Source: an uncultured Chlamydiae bacterium
GTDB taxonomy: Bacteria > Chlamydiota > Chlamydiia > Chlamydiales > CALBHK01
Assembly (NCBI GenBank): GCA_937894565.1
Contig: CALBHK010000422.1
Span: 1-14,516 of the forward strand
DNA length: 14,516 nucleotides
Direction of reading: 5' to 3'
In this document: piece after piece, positions 1-6,621 of the stretch
How positions within the stretch are numbered: the stretch's first letter is position 1
Layout: the number at the start of each line of letters is the position of its first letter
Program-made: the position numbers and the translations under genes
The notes under the pieces: generated by a model
The model's input: only the letters and a program-made list of their open reading frames with translations
What the model was told of the DNA's origin: nothing
Databases searched by the model: none

Positions 1-141
1 GGATAGGCAGGATAATTATACTAGATAAGATAAAGTATAAAATTTTACCTTCTTTGTTTTTTAGAAAAAAAAGAGGGATTAATCCTATGAAGTATAATTA
101 TCCTGCTTATCCTGCCGCCGAAGGCGATCCTGTCTATCCTG
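1..141. repeat. ATCCTG 9-bp-period repeat and inverted repeat at the contig start
   Basis: Bases 1-22 and 91-112 are inverted repeats differing at one position, separated by 68 bp. The right arm continues into a short array in which ATCCTG recurs at 100, 109, 127 and 136, a 9-bp period with one unit replaced by a GCC-GAA-GGC mini-hairpin (117-125). Read on the minus strand, bases 1-13 show the same 9-bp period, so the window opens inside a second, oppositely oriented copy. No coding frame supports this stretch. It looks like a dispersed intergenic repeat, and a contig ending inside it fits an assembly break at a repeat. Its function is unknown. Confidence 0.55.
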
Positions 142-193
142 TCATTCTTTTCTCATCCTACCTTGTTACGTAATGATAGAAAAGAAGTAACAA

Positions 194-213
194 AAAGAGG
201 CAAGGCTCTCTTT
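194..213 (-). terminator. possible weak terminator of the tyrosine-rich gene
   Basis: On the minus strand, downstream of the small secreted protein gene, a 6-bp stem (AAAGAG/CTCTTT, 8-base loop) runs into a short T run. The stem is weak and AT-rich, so this is tentative. The rest of 142-264 holds nothing else I can name. Confidence 0.25.
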
Positions 214-264
214 AAAAAATATCAGCCCGCCTCTTATCTTGTATTATTTCATTATTTTTACTGA

Positions 265-561
265 TTACAATCTAATACGAAAATTCATTCCATTACCACG
301 GTAGTAGTAGGGATCATTGTTATAATAATAAGGATAGTAACCACTATTATCATAGTAGTAGTTGTCATAGTAAGGTTGTGAGTTGTAGTAGCGATAATTC
401 TGTCTATGATGCCTATAGTGTCCACCTGAGTGTCCTCCTGAAAAGAAGAATGCACCCACTTCAGAGCCAGGCTGTACAACAGCTTGAGCTTCTGATAGTG
501 CGGGCAGTGTCATTAATGCGACAATAGCCCCAAGTATAATTAATTTTAATTTAGAAGTCAT
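265..561 (-). CDS. small secreted tyrosine-rich protein, function unknown
   Basis: A 98-residue protein of no family I recognise. Residues 1-27 form a clear Sec signal peptide: basic start (KLK), hydrophobic core (LIILGAIVALMTLPAL) and AEAQA-like small residues before a probable cleavage near residue 25-27. The mature part has a Gly/His stretch (GGHSGGHYRHH, 42-52) and then a low-complexity segment in which 17 of 39 residues (49-87) are Tyr, mixed with Asn, Asp and Pro. The C-terminus is short and basic (FRIRL). The ATG has a strong AAAGGAGG ribosome site (567-574) and a consensus promoter upstream, so it is probably a real and well-expressed gene. It stands alone. The composition suggests an exported surface or extracellular protein, possibly one that self-associates or binds metal through His; that role is inference. 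Confidence 0.8.
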   Translation of the reverse strand: MTSKLKLIILGAIVALMTLPALSEAQAVVQPGSEVGAFFFSGGHSGGHYRHHRQNYRYYNSQPYYDNYYYDNSGYYPYYYNNDPYYYRGNGMNFRIRL

Positions 562-622
562 AGAAACCTCCTTTTGAATAAATTAATTAATTGGGTAGTT
601 TTCATATAACTTCCCGTTAGTA

Positions 623-652
623 ATTATAGTAATAATTACTTTAATGTGTCAA
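623..652 (-). promoter_or_regulatory. consensus sigma70-type promoter of the tyrosine-rich gene
   Basis: On the minus strand TTGACA (652-647) and TATAAT (628-623) match the consensus perfectly, with an 18-bp spacer. The predicted start near 615 leaves a leader of about 55 nt with an AAAGGAGG site. It begins only about 10 bp beyond the original stop codon of the broken toxin gene. Confidence 0.75.
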
Positions 653-662
653 ATTGTGTGAG

Positions 663-1086
663 TTAATGTTTTTTGTAGATATTTGCTCGGCGATCTAGAT
701 CAACAACAAGAACTAATAATTCTTTATCTTTGGAGGGAGTTGCAAAACTAGCGCCAAAACGACTTTTTGATGATTTTGTTAAAAGTTGGCGTTTGGTGTA
801 AATTCACATACTCTTAAGAGTAGGGCATTTACGTCAAACGTCAAATTTTTCCAAAAGCGCAAAAAAGCGTTTGCGGGAGTTTTGCAATTCCCTCTTTGAT
901 GTGATAAATAATCCGGTAGTCGCCCACTCGTATTCTATAACCATCACGACCTGAAAACTTAATAGCACCTATAGGGCGAGGATCGAGTTCTAACGCTTTT
1001 AGAGCTTTGAAAATAGCTTCTTTGTCTTTAAGTGAGTATTTTTTACATATTTTTGTTAAATTGATCTCTAGTTTAACAGTATACAT
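663..1086 (-). pseudogene. RelE/ParE-family toxin gene, interrupted by a MITE
   Basis: The leftward reading frame from ATG 1086 gives an 81-residue protein. Residues 1-64 are a good RelE-family match: DPRP and GAIKFSGRDGYRIRVGDYRIIYHIK. The last 17 residues are unlike the family and come from the inserted element at 733-894. The missing end lies on the other side: after excising 733-894 and one TTTG copy, the frame continues from K64 into LLVLVVDLDRRANIYKKH and stops at 663-665. This gives an 85-residue canonical toxin that keeps the C-terminal Arg and Tyr used by RelE-type ribosome-dependent mRNases. The antitoxin stop and toxin ATG abut (TAAATG), so translation was coupled. As it stands the product lacks the final strand and catalytic residues and is probably inactive. 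Structure and reconstruction are seen directly; activity is inference from the family. Confidence 0.9.
733..894. mobile_element. 162-bp palindromic MITE inserted in the toxin gene
   Basis: The outer 17 bp, GAGGGAGTTGCAAAACT at 733-749, recur inverted at 878-894 with one mismatch. The similarity continues inward with small gaps to a perfect 14-bp palindrome (809-822) at the centre, so the whole element is one long imperfect palindrome. It has no coding capacity. It is flanked by direct TTTG copies (729-732 and 895-898), a 4-bp target duplication. These are hallmarks of a foldback MITE moved by a transposase encoded elsewhere. The 4-bp duplication would suit an IS5-like mobiliser, but the family is not established. 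Confidence 0.88.
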
Positions 1087-1344
1087 TTATTCGAGTCCGA
1101 TTTCTTTTTTGAACTCATTTAAGGAAATGCTGCCGTGTTTATCCATGTTTTTCATTCCGCGATCAAAAGCCTCAATATCTTTTTGCATCTCTATCTCTTC
1201 AAGCAGTTTTAGAGAGTCGGCTGACACAAATCCTCCAACAACTTTTCCATGATGAGTCACGGCAATGCGTTCGCCTGCAAATCGGGCTTGTCCCACGTAA
1301 TCAGAGAGATGTTTTCTAAATTCAACAAAGCTAACCTTCTGCAT
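1087..1344 (-). CDS. Phd/YefM-family antitoxin
   Basis: An 85-residue protein beginning MQKVSFVEFRKHLSDYVGQA, the N-terminal DNA-binding fold of the Phd/YefM family. ERIAVTHHGKVVGGFVSADSLKLLEEIE matches the family pattern of a strand-turn-strand followed by the dimer helix. The acidic, charged C-terminal half (about 50-85) is where such antitoxins wrap around the toxin. I chose the ATG at 1344 because AGGAGGT sits just upstream (1348-1354); the frame extends to 1401 but lacks these signals. Antitoxins of this kind neutralise the RelE-type toxin and repress their own promoter. Its partner directly downstream is disrupted, so this may now act only as a self-regulating DNA-binding protein or protect against related toxins. 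Confidence 0.85.
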   Translation of the reverse strand: MQKVSFVEFRKHLSDYVGQARFAGERIAVTHHGKVVGGFVSADSLKLLEEIEMQKDIEAFDRGMKNMDKHGSISLNEFKKEIGLE

Positions 1345-1365
1345 AAGACCTCCTGTATAAATATA

Positions 1366-1394
1366 AGTGTAACATATGTACATATTATTAACAA
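1366..1394 (-). promoter_or_regulatory. toxin-antitoxin promoter with TGTACA operator
   Basis: On the minus strand TTGTTA (1394-1389) and TACACT (1371-1366) stand 17 bp apart, each matching 4 of 6 consensus bases. Inside the spacer is TGTACA (1377-1382), with a related TGTAACA at 1368-1374, giving an imperfect palindrome around CATATG. A TGTACA core is the operator known for YefM autoregulation in E. coli. The placement fits an autorepressed promoter in the 57-bp gap after ftsY. Confidence 0.5.
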
Positions 1395-1401
1395 TAACCA
1401 C

Positions 1402-2328
1402 TTAACTAAAGATACTATTTACGAAAGCCTCAGGATCAAAAGGCTCTAAATCTTCTACCCCTTCTCCAATGCCGATGAATTTAACAGGAAGGTTTAACTC
1501 TCTTTGAATGTTGACGATCACTCCTCCTTTGGCTGTGCCATCCAGCTTGGTTAGGATAAGGCCGGTAAGAGGGGTGTATTGTTGAAAAGTTTTAGCTTGA
1601 TCGATGGCGTTTTGTCCTGTTGTGGCATCTAATATAAGTAGAGTTTCGTGAGGAGAGCCGGGGATGACTTTATCGCAGGAGCGCTTGATTTTACTCAGTT
1701 CATGCATGAGGGGCGTTTTGGTATGCAGCCTGCCTGCCGTATCAATTAAGACGGCATCGATTCCTCTCGAGAGTGCTGCTTGCGTGGCATCGAAAGCAAT
1801 CGCTGCAGGATCACAGTGAGGCTTGCCTTTAACAATGTCTGCTTTCACAACATCTGCCCAATGAGAGAGCTGATCGATCGCGCCCGCGCGGAAAGTATCC
1901 CCTGCACCTAAAAGCACCTTTTTGCCGTTTTTAATGAATTGGTGCGCTAACTTGGCAATTGTTGTGGTTTTTCCATTTCCATTCACCCCTACAATTAAAA
2001 TCACTAGAGGAGAATTCAGGGGGAAAGGAGCTAAAGCAGAGGAAAATTTGCCGATGCGAATAATGAGCTCTTCACGCATGAGGTTAATCATCTCATCGCT
2101 GGAAAGTTTGGGGTTTTTTTGATAGGCCGCCTGCACCATCTGCGTGAGCTCATGCGCTGTGCGCGCACCTAGGTCGGCTTGAAAAAGCAATTCTTCTAAT
2201 TCATCCAAAGTCTGGGCGTCGAGCTTTCCTCCAAAGAGAGTGCGCAGACGATCACCTAAATGAGCTCTTGTTTTTTTAAGGGCAGATTTTAGTTTTTCAT
2301 AGCTGGACTTAAGAAAGTGAATGACCAT
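1402..2328 (-). CDS. ftsY: signal recognition particle receptor FtsY
   Basis: A 308-residue SRP-family GTPase that docks ribosome-SRP complexes at the inner membrane for co-translational insertion. The N domain is a helical bundle at about 1-95. The G domain shows all motifs: P-loop GVNGNGKT (114-121), DTFRAGA (144-150), DTAGR (196-200), TKLD followed by GTAKGG (260-269), and the closing GIGEGVEDLEPF (286-297). GIGE and DLEPFDP are typical of FtsY rather than Ffh, and there is no methionine-rich M domain. The acidic A domain of E. coli FtsY is absent, leaving only a short basic amphipathic N-terminus (MVIHFLKSSYEKLKSALKK), as in many short FtsY proteins. The start is ATG 2328 with a weak AAGAG site. 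It diverges from sucC, sharing a 128-bp promoter region (2329-2456) in which I could not fix clear promoter boxes. Confidence 0.97.
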   Translation of the reverse strand: MVIHFLKSSYEKLKSALKKTRAHLGDRLRTLFGGKLDAQTLDELEELLFQADLGARTAHELTQMVQAAYQKNPKLSSDEMINLMREELIIRIGKFSSALAPFPLNSPLVILIVGVNGNGKTTTIAKLAHQFIKNGKKVLLGAGDTFRAGAIDQLSHWADVVKADIVKGKPHCDPAAIAFDATQAALSRGIDAVLIDTAGRLHTKTPLMHELSKIKRSCDKVIPGSPHETLLILDATTGQNAIDQAKTFQQYTPLTGLILTKLDGTAKGGVIVNIQRELNLPVKFIGIGEGVEDLEPFDPEAFVNSIFS

Positions 2329-2456
2329 AGAAGCTCTTTAGTTGTTTTCTACAGATATTTTTACATAAAAACAAAGCAAAGTCGAGCAGAAAGGACAAGC
2401 TTTTGTTTAAAAAAATTACTTGTTAATGTGAGGGATAATTATAAGGAAGGGAAAAA

Positions 2457-3632
2457 ATGCATTTGCACGAGTTTCAAGCCAAAGAAGAGCTAAGAAGAGC
2501 GGGAATTTTAGTCCCCGATTTTATTGTAGCCTCGAAAATAGAGGATCTTAAGCAAAAATTAGAAAAAAAAGGTTGGCAGGAAAGTGTCATCAAAGTGCAG
2601 GTTCATGCCGGAGGCCGGGGAAAAAGTGGAGGCGTGCTATTTGCGAAAAATCAAGAAGAAGCTGTGGAATGCGCCAAAAAACTTTTGGGAATGAAAATCA
2701 TCAATGAGCAAACGGGAAAAGAGGGGATGGTGGCGCATCAAGTTCTTATTTCAGAGGCAGTTGATATTAAAAAAGAATATTATTTAGGAGCAGTGATCGA
2801 GCGCAAGAGCGGCAAAGCGATGCTCATAGCATCACCTGAAGGGGGGGTGGAAATTGAAGAGATTGCGCAGAAATGCCCAGATAAAATTGCCTATGTGCCC
2901 ATTATGATGGATGGCACTCTTAAATTTTATCATCTTATTCGTATAGCTAAAATAATGGGATGGGACTGGAAAAATGATGAGGCGAAAATGAAGCTTTTGA
3001 AGAATTTTGCCCACCTTTTTATGCATAGCGATGCGGCTTTGTTAGAAATTAATCCTCTGGTAGAGACTTTTGAAGGAAAAATAGTGGCCCTTGATGCCAA
3101 GATGACAATTGATGAAAATGCCCTCTTTAGACAAAAACATTTAGCCTCGTACTATGATGCTTCTCAATTACCTGCCTCAGAAGCTCAGGCAAAAGAGCAT
3201 GATTTAGCTTACATTGCGATGGACGGCACTATTGGCTGCATGGTGAATGGGGCAGGCCTTGCTATGAGCACTATGGATATCATTCAATATCATGGAGGCT
3301 CGGTTGCTAATTTCTTAGATGTAGGGGGAAGTGCGACGCAAGAAAGGGTTTTGGCAGGGTTTCAAATTATTTTAAGCGATCCTAAAGTGTGCGCTATTCT
3401 GGTTAATATTTTTGGCGGCATTATGGACTGCGTGACCATTGCTTCTGCTATTATAGCAACAGCAAGTGAAGGAGAGATCCATGTTCCTTTGATTGTGCGC
3501 ATGGAGGGAACGAATGTAGAAAAAGGGAAAAAAATGCTCAAGGATTCTGGTCTTAATATTATTGTGGCCCAAGACTTAACCGATGCTGCACAAAAAGCAG
3601 TGTATGCAGCAGCACCTCATAGGAGGAACTAG
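2457..3632 (+). CDS. sucC: succinyl-CoA synthetase (ADP-forming) beta subunit
   Basis: A 391-residue protein, close to the 388 of E. coli SucC. With SucD it interconverts succinyl-CoA and succinate with nucleotide phosphorylation in the cytoplasmic TCA cycle. The N-terminal ATP-grasp half shows MHLHEFQAKE, VQVHAGGRGKSGGV (47-60) and the metal-binding EINPLVE (197-203). The C-terminal half carries the subunit-contact and ligase motifs VNGAGLAM (263-270), NFLDVGGSA (285-293), NIFGGIMDC (317-325) and VRMEGTNVEKGKKML (347-361). ATG 2457 has an AAGGAAGG site. Its stop TAG overlaps the GTG start of sucD by one base, and AGGAGG for sucD lies within its last codons, so the two subunits should be translationally coupled for stoichiometric production. 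Confidence 0.97.
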   Translation: MHLHEFQAKEELRRAGILVPDFIVASKIEDLKQKLEKKGWQESVIKVQVHAGGRGKSGGVLFAKNQEEAVECAKKLLGMKIINEQTGKEGMVAHQVLISEAVDIKKEYYLGAVIERKSGKAMLIASPEGGVEIEEIAQKCPDKIAYVPIMMDGTLKFYHLIRIAKIMGWDWKNDEAKMKLLKNFAHLFMHSDAALLEINPLVETFEGKIVALDAKMTIDENALFRQKHLASYYDASQLPASEAQAKEHDLAYIAMDGTIGCMVNGAGLAMSTMDIIQYHGGSVANFLDVGGSATQERVLAGFQIILSDPKVCAILVNIFGGIMDCVTIASAIIATASEGEIHVPLIVRMEGTNVEKGKKMLKDSGLNIIVAQDLTDAAQKAVYAAAPHRRN

Positions 3633-4504
3633 TGTCTATTTTAGTCAATAAGCATACTAAAGTCATTACTCAGGGTATCACGGGAAAAGCGGGCCTGTTC
3701 CACACGCAGCAATGTATAGAATATGGCACGCAGTGCGTGGGAGGGGTCACTCCTGGTAAAGGCGGACAAAATATTTTAGGACTTCCTGTTTTTGATACTG
3801 TTGAAGAGGCAAAAAGAGCAACAAAAGCAAATGCCACTATGATTTTTGTTCCTCCTCCTTTTGCGGCTGAGGCAATTTTGGAAGCGCTGGATGCCGAAAT
3901 AGAATTAATTGTCTGCATTACAGAAGGGATTCCAGTTAAAGATATGTTAAAAGTCAAAGAAGCGTTTCGTTCTAATTCCTTTAGCCGTTTAATTGGTCCC
4001 AATTGTCCAGGTATCATTACTCCGCAAGAGTGTAAGATTGGCATTATGCCGGGCTATATTCACAAAAAGGGACATGTAGGCATTGTATCTAGATCAGGAA
4101 CGCTTACCTACGAGGCTGTTTGGCAAACGAGCCTTGCAGGGTATGGTCAATCTACTTGTGTAGGGATTGGGGGGGATCCTTTAAATGGCACGCACTTTAT
4201 TGATGTGTTGAAAGAGTTTGAGAAAGATCCAGACACACATTCTATTTTGATGATCGGTGAAATTGGAGGCGAAGCGGAAGAAGAGGCTGCGTTGTGGATA
4301 AAAGAGTATGGAAAAAAGCCGATAGCAGCTTTTATTGCAGGTCAAAGTGCGCCAACTGGGCGCCGGATGGGACATGCGGGAGCAATTATTTCTGGCGGAA
4401 AAGGGAGTGCAAAGGATAAGATAACAGCATTAAAAAAAGCCGGTGTGTGCGTGGCCCTTAGTCCCGCTGATATGGCGTTAACTTTAAAGGAGATCTCTTG
4501 TTAG
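3632..4504 (+). CDS. sucD: succinyl-CoA synthetase (ADP-forming) alpha subunit
   Basis: A 290-residue partner of SucC, the usual length. The N-terminal CoA-binding Rossmann domain has GITGKAG (15-21), followed by VGGVTPGKGG and IGPNCPGI (121-128). GIGGDPLNGT (178-187) and IGEIGGEAEEEAA follow. The catalytic histidine that is transiently phosphorylated is H248 in GHAGA (247-251), with the typical SGGKGSAKDKITALKKAG after it. The start is GTG at 3632, overlapping the sucC stop, with AGGAGG at 3621-3626. The end overlaps the next gene by 7 bases, so sucC, sucD and the M50 protease gene form one transcription unit. Confidence 0.97.
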   Translation: MSILVNKHTKVITQGITGKAGLFHTQQCIEYGTQCVGGVTPGKGGQNILGLPVFDTVEEAKRATKANATMIFVPPPFAAEAILEALDAEIELIVCITEGIPVKDMLKVKEAFRSNSFSRLIGPNCPGIITPQECKIGIMPGYIHKKGHVGIVSRSGTLTYEAVWQTSLAGYGQSTCVGIGGDPLNGTHFIDVLKEFEKDPDTHSILMIGEIGGEAEEEAALWIKEYGKKPIAAFIAGQSAPTGRRMGHAGAIISGGKGSAKDKITALKKAGVCVALSPADMALTLKEISC

Positions 4505-5634
4505 CACGCATTAAAAAAATTCCAGTAAAAATCCATCCGCTATTTCTATTGATGGTGGGACTCATTGGTTATTTGCACACGCATGCTATTTTTGGGACCA
4601 TGGTCTGGGGGATGATCATTACTTTTTCAATCCTCTTGCATGAATATGGACATGCAATCACTGCCTCATTATATGGACAAAAATGTTCGATTCAACTAAT
4701 GGCTTTTGGAGGACTTACCAGCCATACCGGGAAAAAAAAGCTCAACTTATGGCAGGAGTTTTTTGTTGTCTTTAATGGACCTCTTATTGGCTTGACGCTA
4801 GGCGCCCTTTCTTATTTTTTGCTTGTTGTCATAGACCCTGCGGATCTATTAAAAGATGTTTTAACGATTTCTGTGATTGTAAACATTTTTTGGACAGTAG
4901 TGAATCTCTTTCCTGTGCTCCCTTTGGATGGAGGGCATTTGCTGCGTATTGGTTTGGAAAGTCTTTTTGGCATCAGGGGGGTTAAATGGGCAGCAATGCT
5001 TAGTGTCTTCTTTTCTATCGGGGTGAGCGCTCTCTTTTTTTTATATAACATGATGATTCCTGGTATTTTATTTATCTTTTTTGCCACAGATAGCTATCGG
5101 TATTGGGAGACGGTAAAAGGTCTTTCTTTAGCGGATCGGGAAACGAAGTTTCAGGAGAAATTTGAAAAAGCAAAAAAAATGATCTTATCAGGGTATATCT
5201 CTTCCGCTTTAGAAGAGCTACAAGAGATACGTCATTTAGCTAAGTCTGGGATTTTATACCGGACAGCAACAGAAGAAATGGCAAAAATCCATGCCGATCA
5301 TGGAGAGTTTAAACATGCTTATGATCTTTTAAAACCATTAAAGAATGAATTAGAGGGTGTTTTGCGCTATTTATTATTTACATCTGCTTATCATGCCGCT
5401 CAATGGGACACTGTTAAAGAGATGGGGGATGAGCTTTTTCGCGAATTTCCTTCCCCTGAAACAGCCTGGATGAATGCGGCTGCCCATGCTGTACTAAAGG
5501 AGGTTCAAGCAGCTGTGGGGTGGCTGCGCTGCGCTCAAGAAGAAGGGGCGCAGGACTTGCATAAGAGGGTAGAGCAATCTTGCTTTGATCCTATACGTCA
5601 AAATGAGCTTTTTATAGAATGGCTTTCTGAATAA
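4498..5634 (+). CDS. M50 (site-2 protease family) membrane metalloprotease with C-terminal helical repeats
   Basis: A 378-residue polytopic membrane protein. Hydrophobic segments occupy about 12-55 and 85-200. The zinc site is HEYGH (48-52) with the third ligand in NLFPVLPLDGGH (D144), and FNGP (92-95) matches the conserved NGP loop, so the catalytic set looks complete. This places it in the intramembrane-cleaving site-2 protease family (SpoIVFB/Rip-like, no PDZ). From about residue 210 a soluble helical domain follows with paired-helix spacing like tetratricopeptide repeats, probably for substrate or partner binding. The start is TTG 4498, chosen because AAAGGAG (4486-4492) sits 5 nt upstream and inside sucD. 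Such proteases release membrane-anchored regulators or trim membrane proteins; the substrate is unknown. Why it is coupled to sucCD is not evident. Confidence 0.85.
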   Translation: MLARIKKIPVKIHPLFLLMVGLIGYLHTHAIFGTMVWGMIITFSILLHEYGHAITASLYGQKCSIQLMAFGGLTSHTGKKKLNLWQEFFVVFNGPLIGLTLGALSYFLLVVIDPADLLKDVLTISVIVNIFWTVVNLFPVLPLDGGHLLRIGLESLFGIRGVKWAAMLSVFFSIGVSALFFLYNMMIPGILFIFFATDSYRYWETVKGLSLADRETKFQEKFEKAKKMILSGYISSALEELQEIRHLAKSGILYRTATEEMAKIHADHGEFKHAYDLLKPLKNELEGVLRYLLFTSAYHAAQWDTVKEMGDELFREFPSPETAWMNAAAHAVLKEVQAAVGWLRCAQEEGAQDLHKRVEQSCFDPIRQNELFIEWLSE

Positions 5635-5652
5635 AATATCTTAATATTTTAA

Positions 5653-5682
5653 TTGCATTTTTAATCAATTTCTTGTTATTAT
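5653..5682 (+). promoter_or_regulatory. possible promoter for the duplicated membrane protein gene
   Basis: TTGCAT (5653-5658) and TATTAT (5677-5682) are 18 bp apart. The second box matches 5 of 6 consensus bases, the first only 3. The predicted start near 5689 leaves a leader of about 29 nt with AAGGAG at 5704-5709. Confidence 0.35.
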
Positions 5683-5717
5683 CTGCTAAATTATTAAACT
5701 AATAAGGAGTGGAATGT

Positions 5718-6434
5718 ATGTTTCAAGAAATAAGAACCCAAGGTGTTTTTTATGAACAACTTTTGAGGGAAAAGCTCCTTGATCCGACGGAAACGTATGC
5801 TGAAGGTACCAATTGTGTAAAAAAACATGTGCTTTCTAGGTTTCTCTTTACTATAGCAACGCCTTTATGCGTTATTGCTACAGCTTTAGATGTTATTTTA
5901 GGTTTAGTGGCAGCTTTATTCATTCCAGTATGCTGTTTTATAAACGATAGTTTTAAAAATCATTTTTTCTCTATAAGCCATATTATAACACGTCCGTATC
6001 AGGCGTTTTTAAAAGTTTTGAATCCGCAAATCGATTTTAATGATTTTGCAATGGATCGTACAGTTGTTATAAATCGAAATATCCTAGGAAGGGAGCGTGG
6101 GTTTCTATCCAGTTTTGTTTGGGAGAATATGACACCTCTGATTAGATATTATTTTAAAGAAGGCTCTAACTGTTTTTATCGCCAAGTGAGCTCTCGTCTG
6201 CTCTCTGTTGGGTTTTTGATAGCCGTTGCTACCGCCAGAGTCGCTGATGCGGCTATTGCATTGCTTGTTGCACCGTTGGCTCTTGTTGCTGCTTTAATTA
6301 CAGGGGTGGTAGGGGGAACTACAAAATGCCAATCTCTTTATAATCTAACGAATCGAACATTGCAGTTTACCGGCATTGCGAATGATCTGTTGCTTGGTGT
6401 TTTTATGATTATTTACCCTCGTTTTAAAATTTAA
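5718..6434 (+). CDS. hypothetical membrane protein with two duplicated halves
   Basis: A 238-residue protein I cannot assign to a named family. Each half holds one long hydrophobic region (about 40-78 and 160-200) introduced by the same motif. EGTNCVKKHVLSR at 29-41 and EGSNCFYRQVSSR at 148-160 align without gaps at an offset of 119 residues, and the Asp after each first hydrophobic stretch (D58, D177) also coincides. The protein therefore arose by internal duplication. There is no cleavable signal peptide; a polar N-terminus of about 30 residues precedes the first segment. I chose ATG 5718 rather than the in-frame GTG 5709 because the GTG lies inside the AAGGAG ribosome site. Paired hydrophobic lobes are also seen in chlamydial inclusion-membrane proteins, but nothing here proves secretion. 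Confidence 0.75.
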   Translation: MFQEIRTQGVFYEQLLREKLLDPTETYAEGTNCVKKHVLSRFLFTIATPLCVIATALDVILGLVAALFIPVCCFINDSFKNHFFSISHIITRPYQAFLKVLNPQIDFNDFAMDRTVVINRNILGRERGFLSSFVWENMTPLIRYYFKEGSNCFYRQVSSRLLSVGFLIAVATARVADAAIALLVAPLALVAALITGVVGGTTKCQSLYNLTNRTLQFTGIANDLLLGVFMIIYPRFKI

Positions 6435-6475
6435 ATCATAAATTCATTTTACTCAGGTCATTGTGTAATCAGTTA

Positions 6476-6558
6476 TCAGGGCAACGCCCTGAAATATAAA
6501 AGCCTAGGGCAACGCCCTAGGTCGCATGTAGAAAAATATCTCAGGCTGAAGGCCTGAG
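6476..6558. repeat. cluster of three short palindromic (REP-like) hairpins
   Basis: Three perfect small hairpins follow the membrane protein gene: TCAGGGC-AAC-GCCCTGA (6476-6492), CCTAGGGC-AAC-GCCCTAGG (6503-6521) and CTCAGGC-TGAAG-GCCTGAG (6540-6558). The first two share the core GGGCAACGCCC. They are GC-rich against an AT-rich background and have no T tract, so they are not standard terminators. They resemble REP-type dispersed palindromes and may protect the 3' end of the upstream transcript. Confidence 0.6.
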
Positions 6559-6621
6559 TTATAGCCATTCATTTAAAGCTAATCCCAAGCATATCTCTCG
6601 TCATAAGGAATATTGTTTAAT

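Noticed and set aside
100..141. ATCCTG repeats as a CRISPR array
   Set aside because: The 9-bp period with no unique spacers of 25-40 bp and no cas genes nearby excludes CRISPR.
661..732. Separate small gene between the tyrosine-rich gene and the toxin
   Set aside because: Its minus-strand frame is the displaced C-terminus of the RelE toxin, not an independent gene.
1345..1401. Longer antitoxin start (19 extra residues)
   Set aside because: The extra residues come from the promoter/operator region; the Phd/YefM fold begins at MQKV with AGGAGGT just upstream.
3670..4044. 124-codon frame opposite sucD
   Set aside because: Antisense shadow of a conserved enzyme gene, with no ribosome site or family signal.
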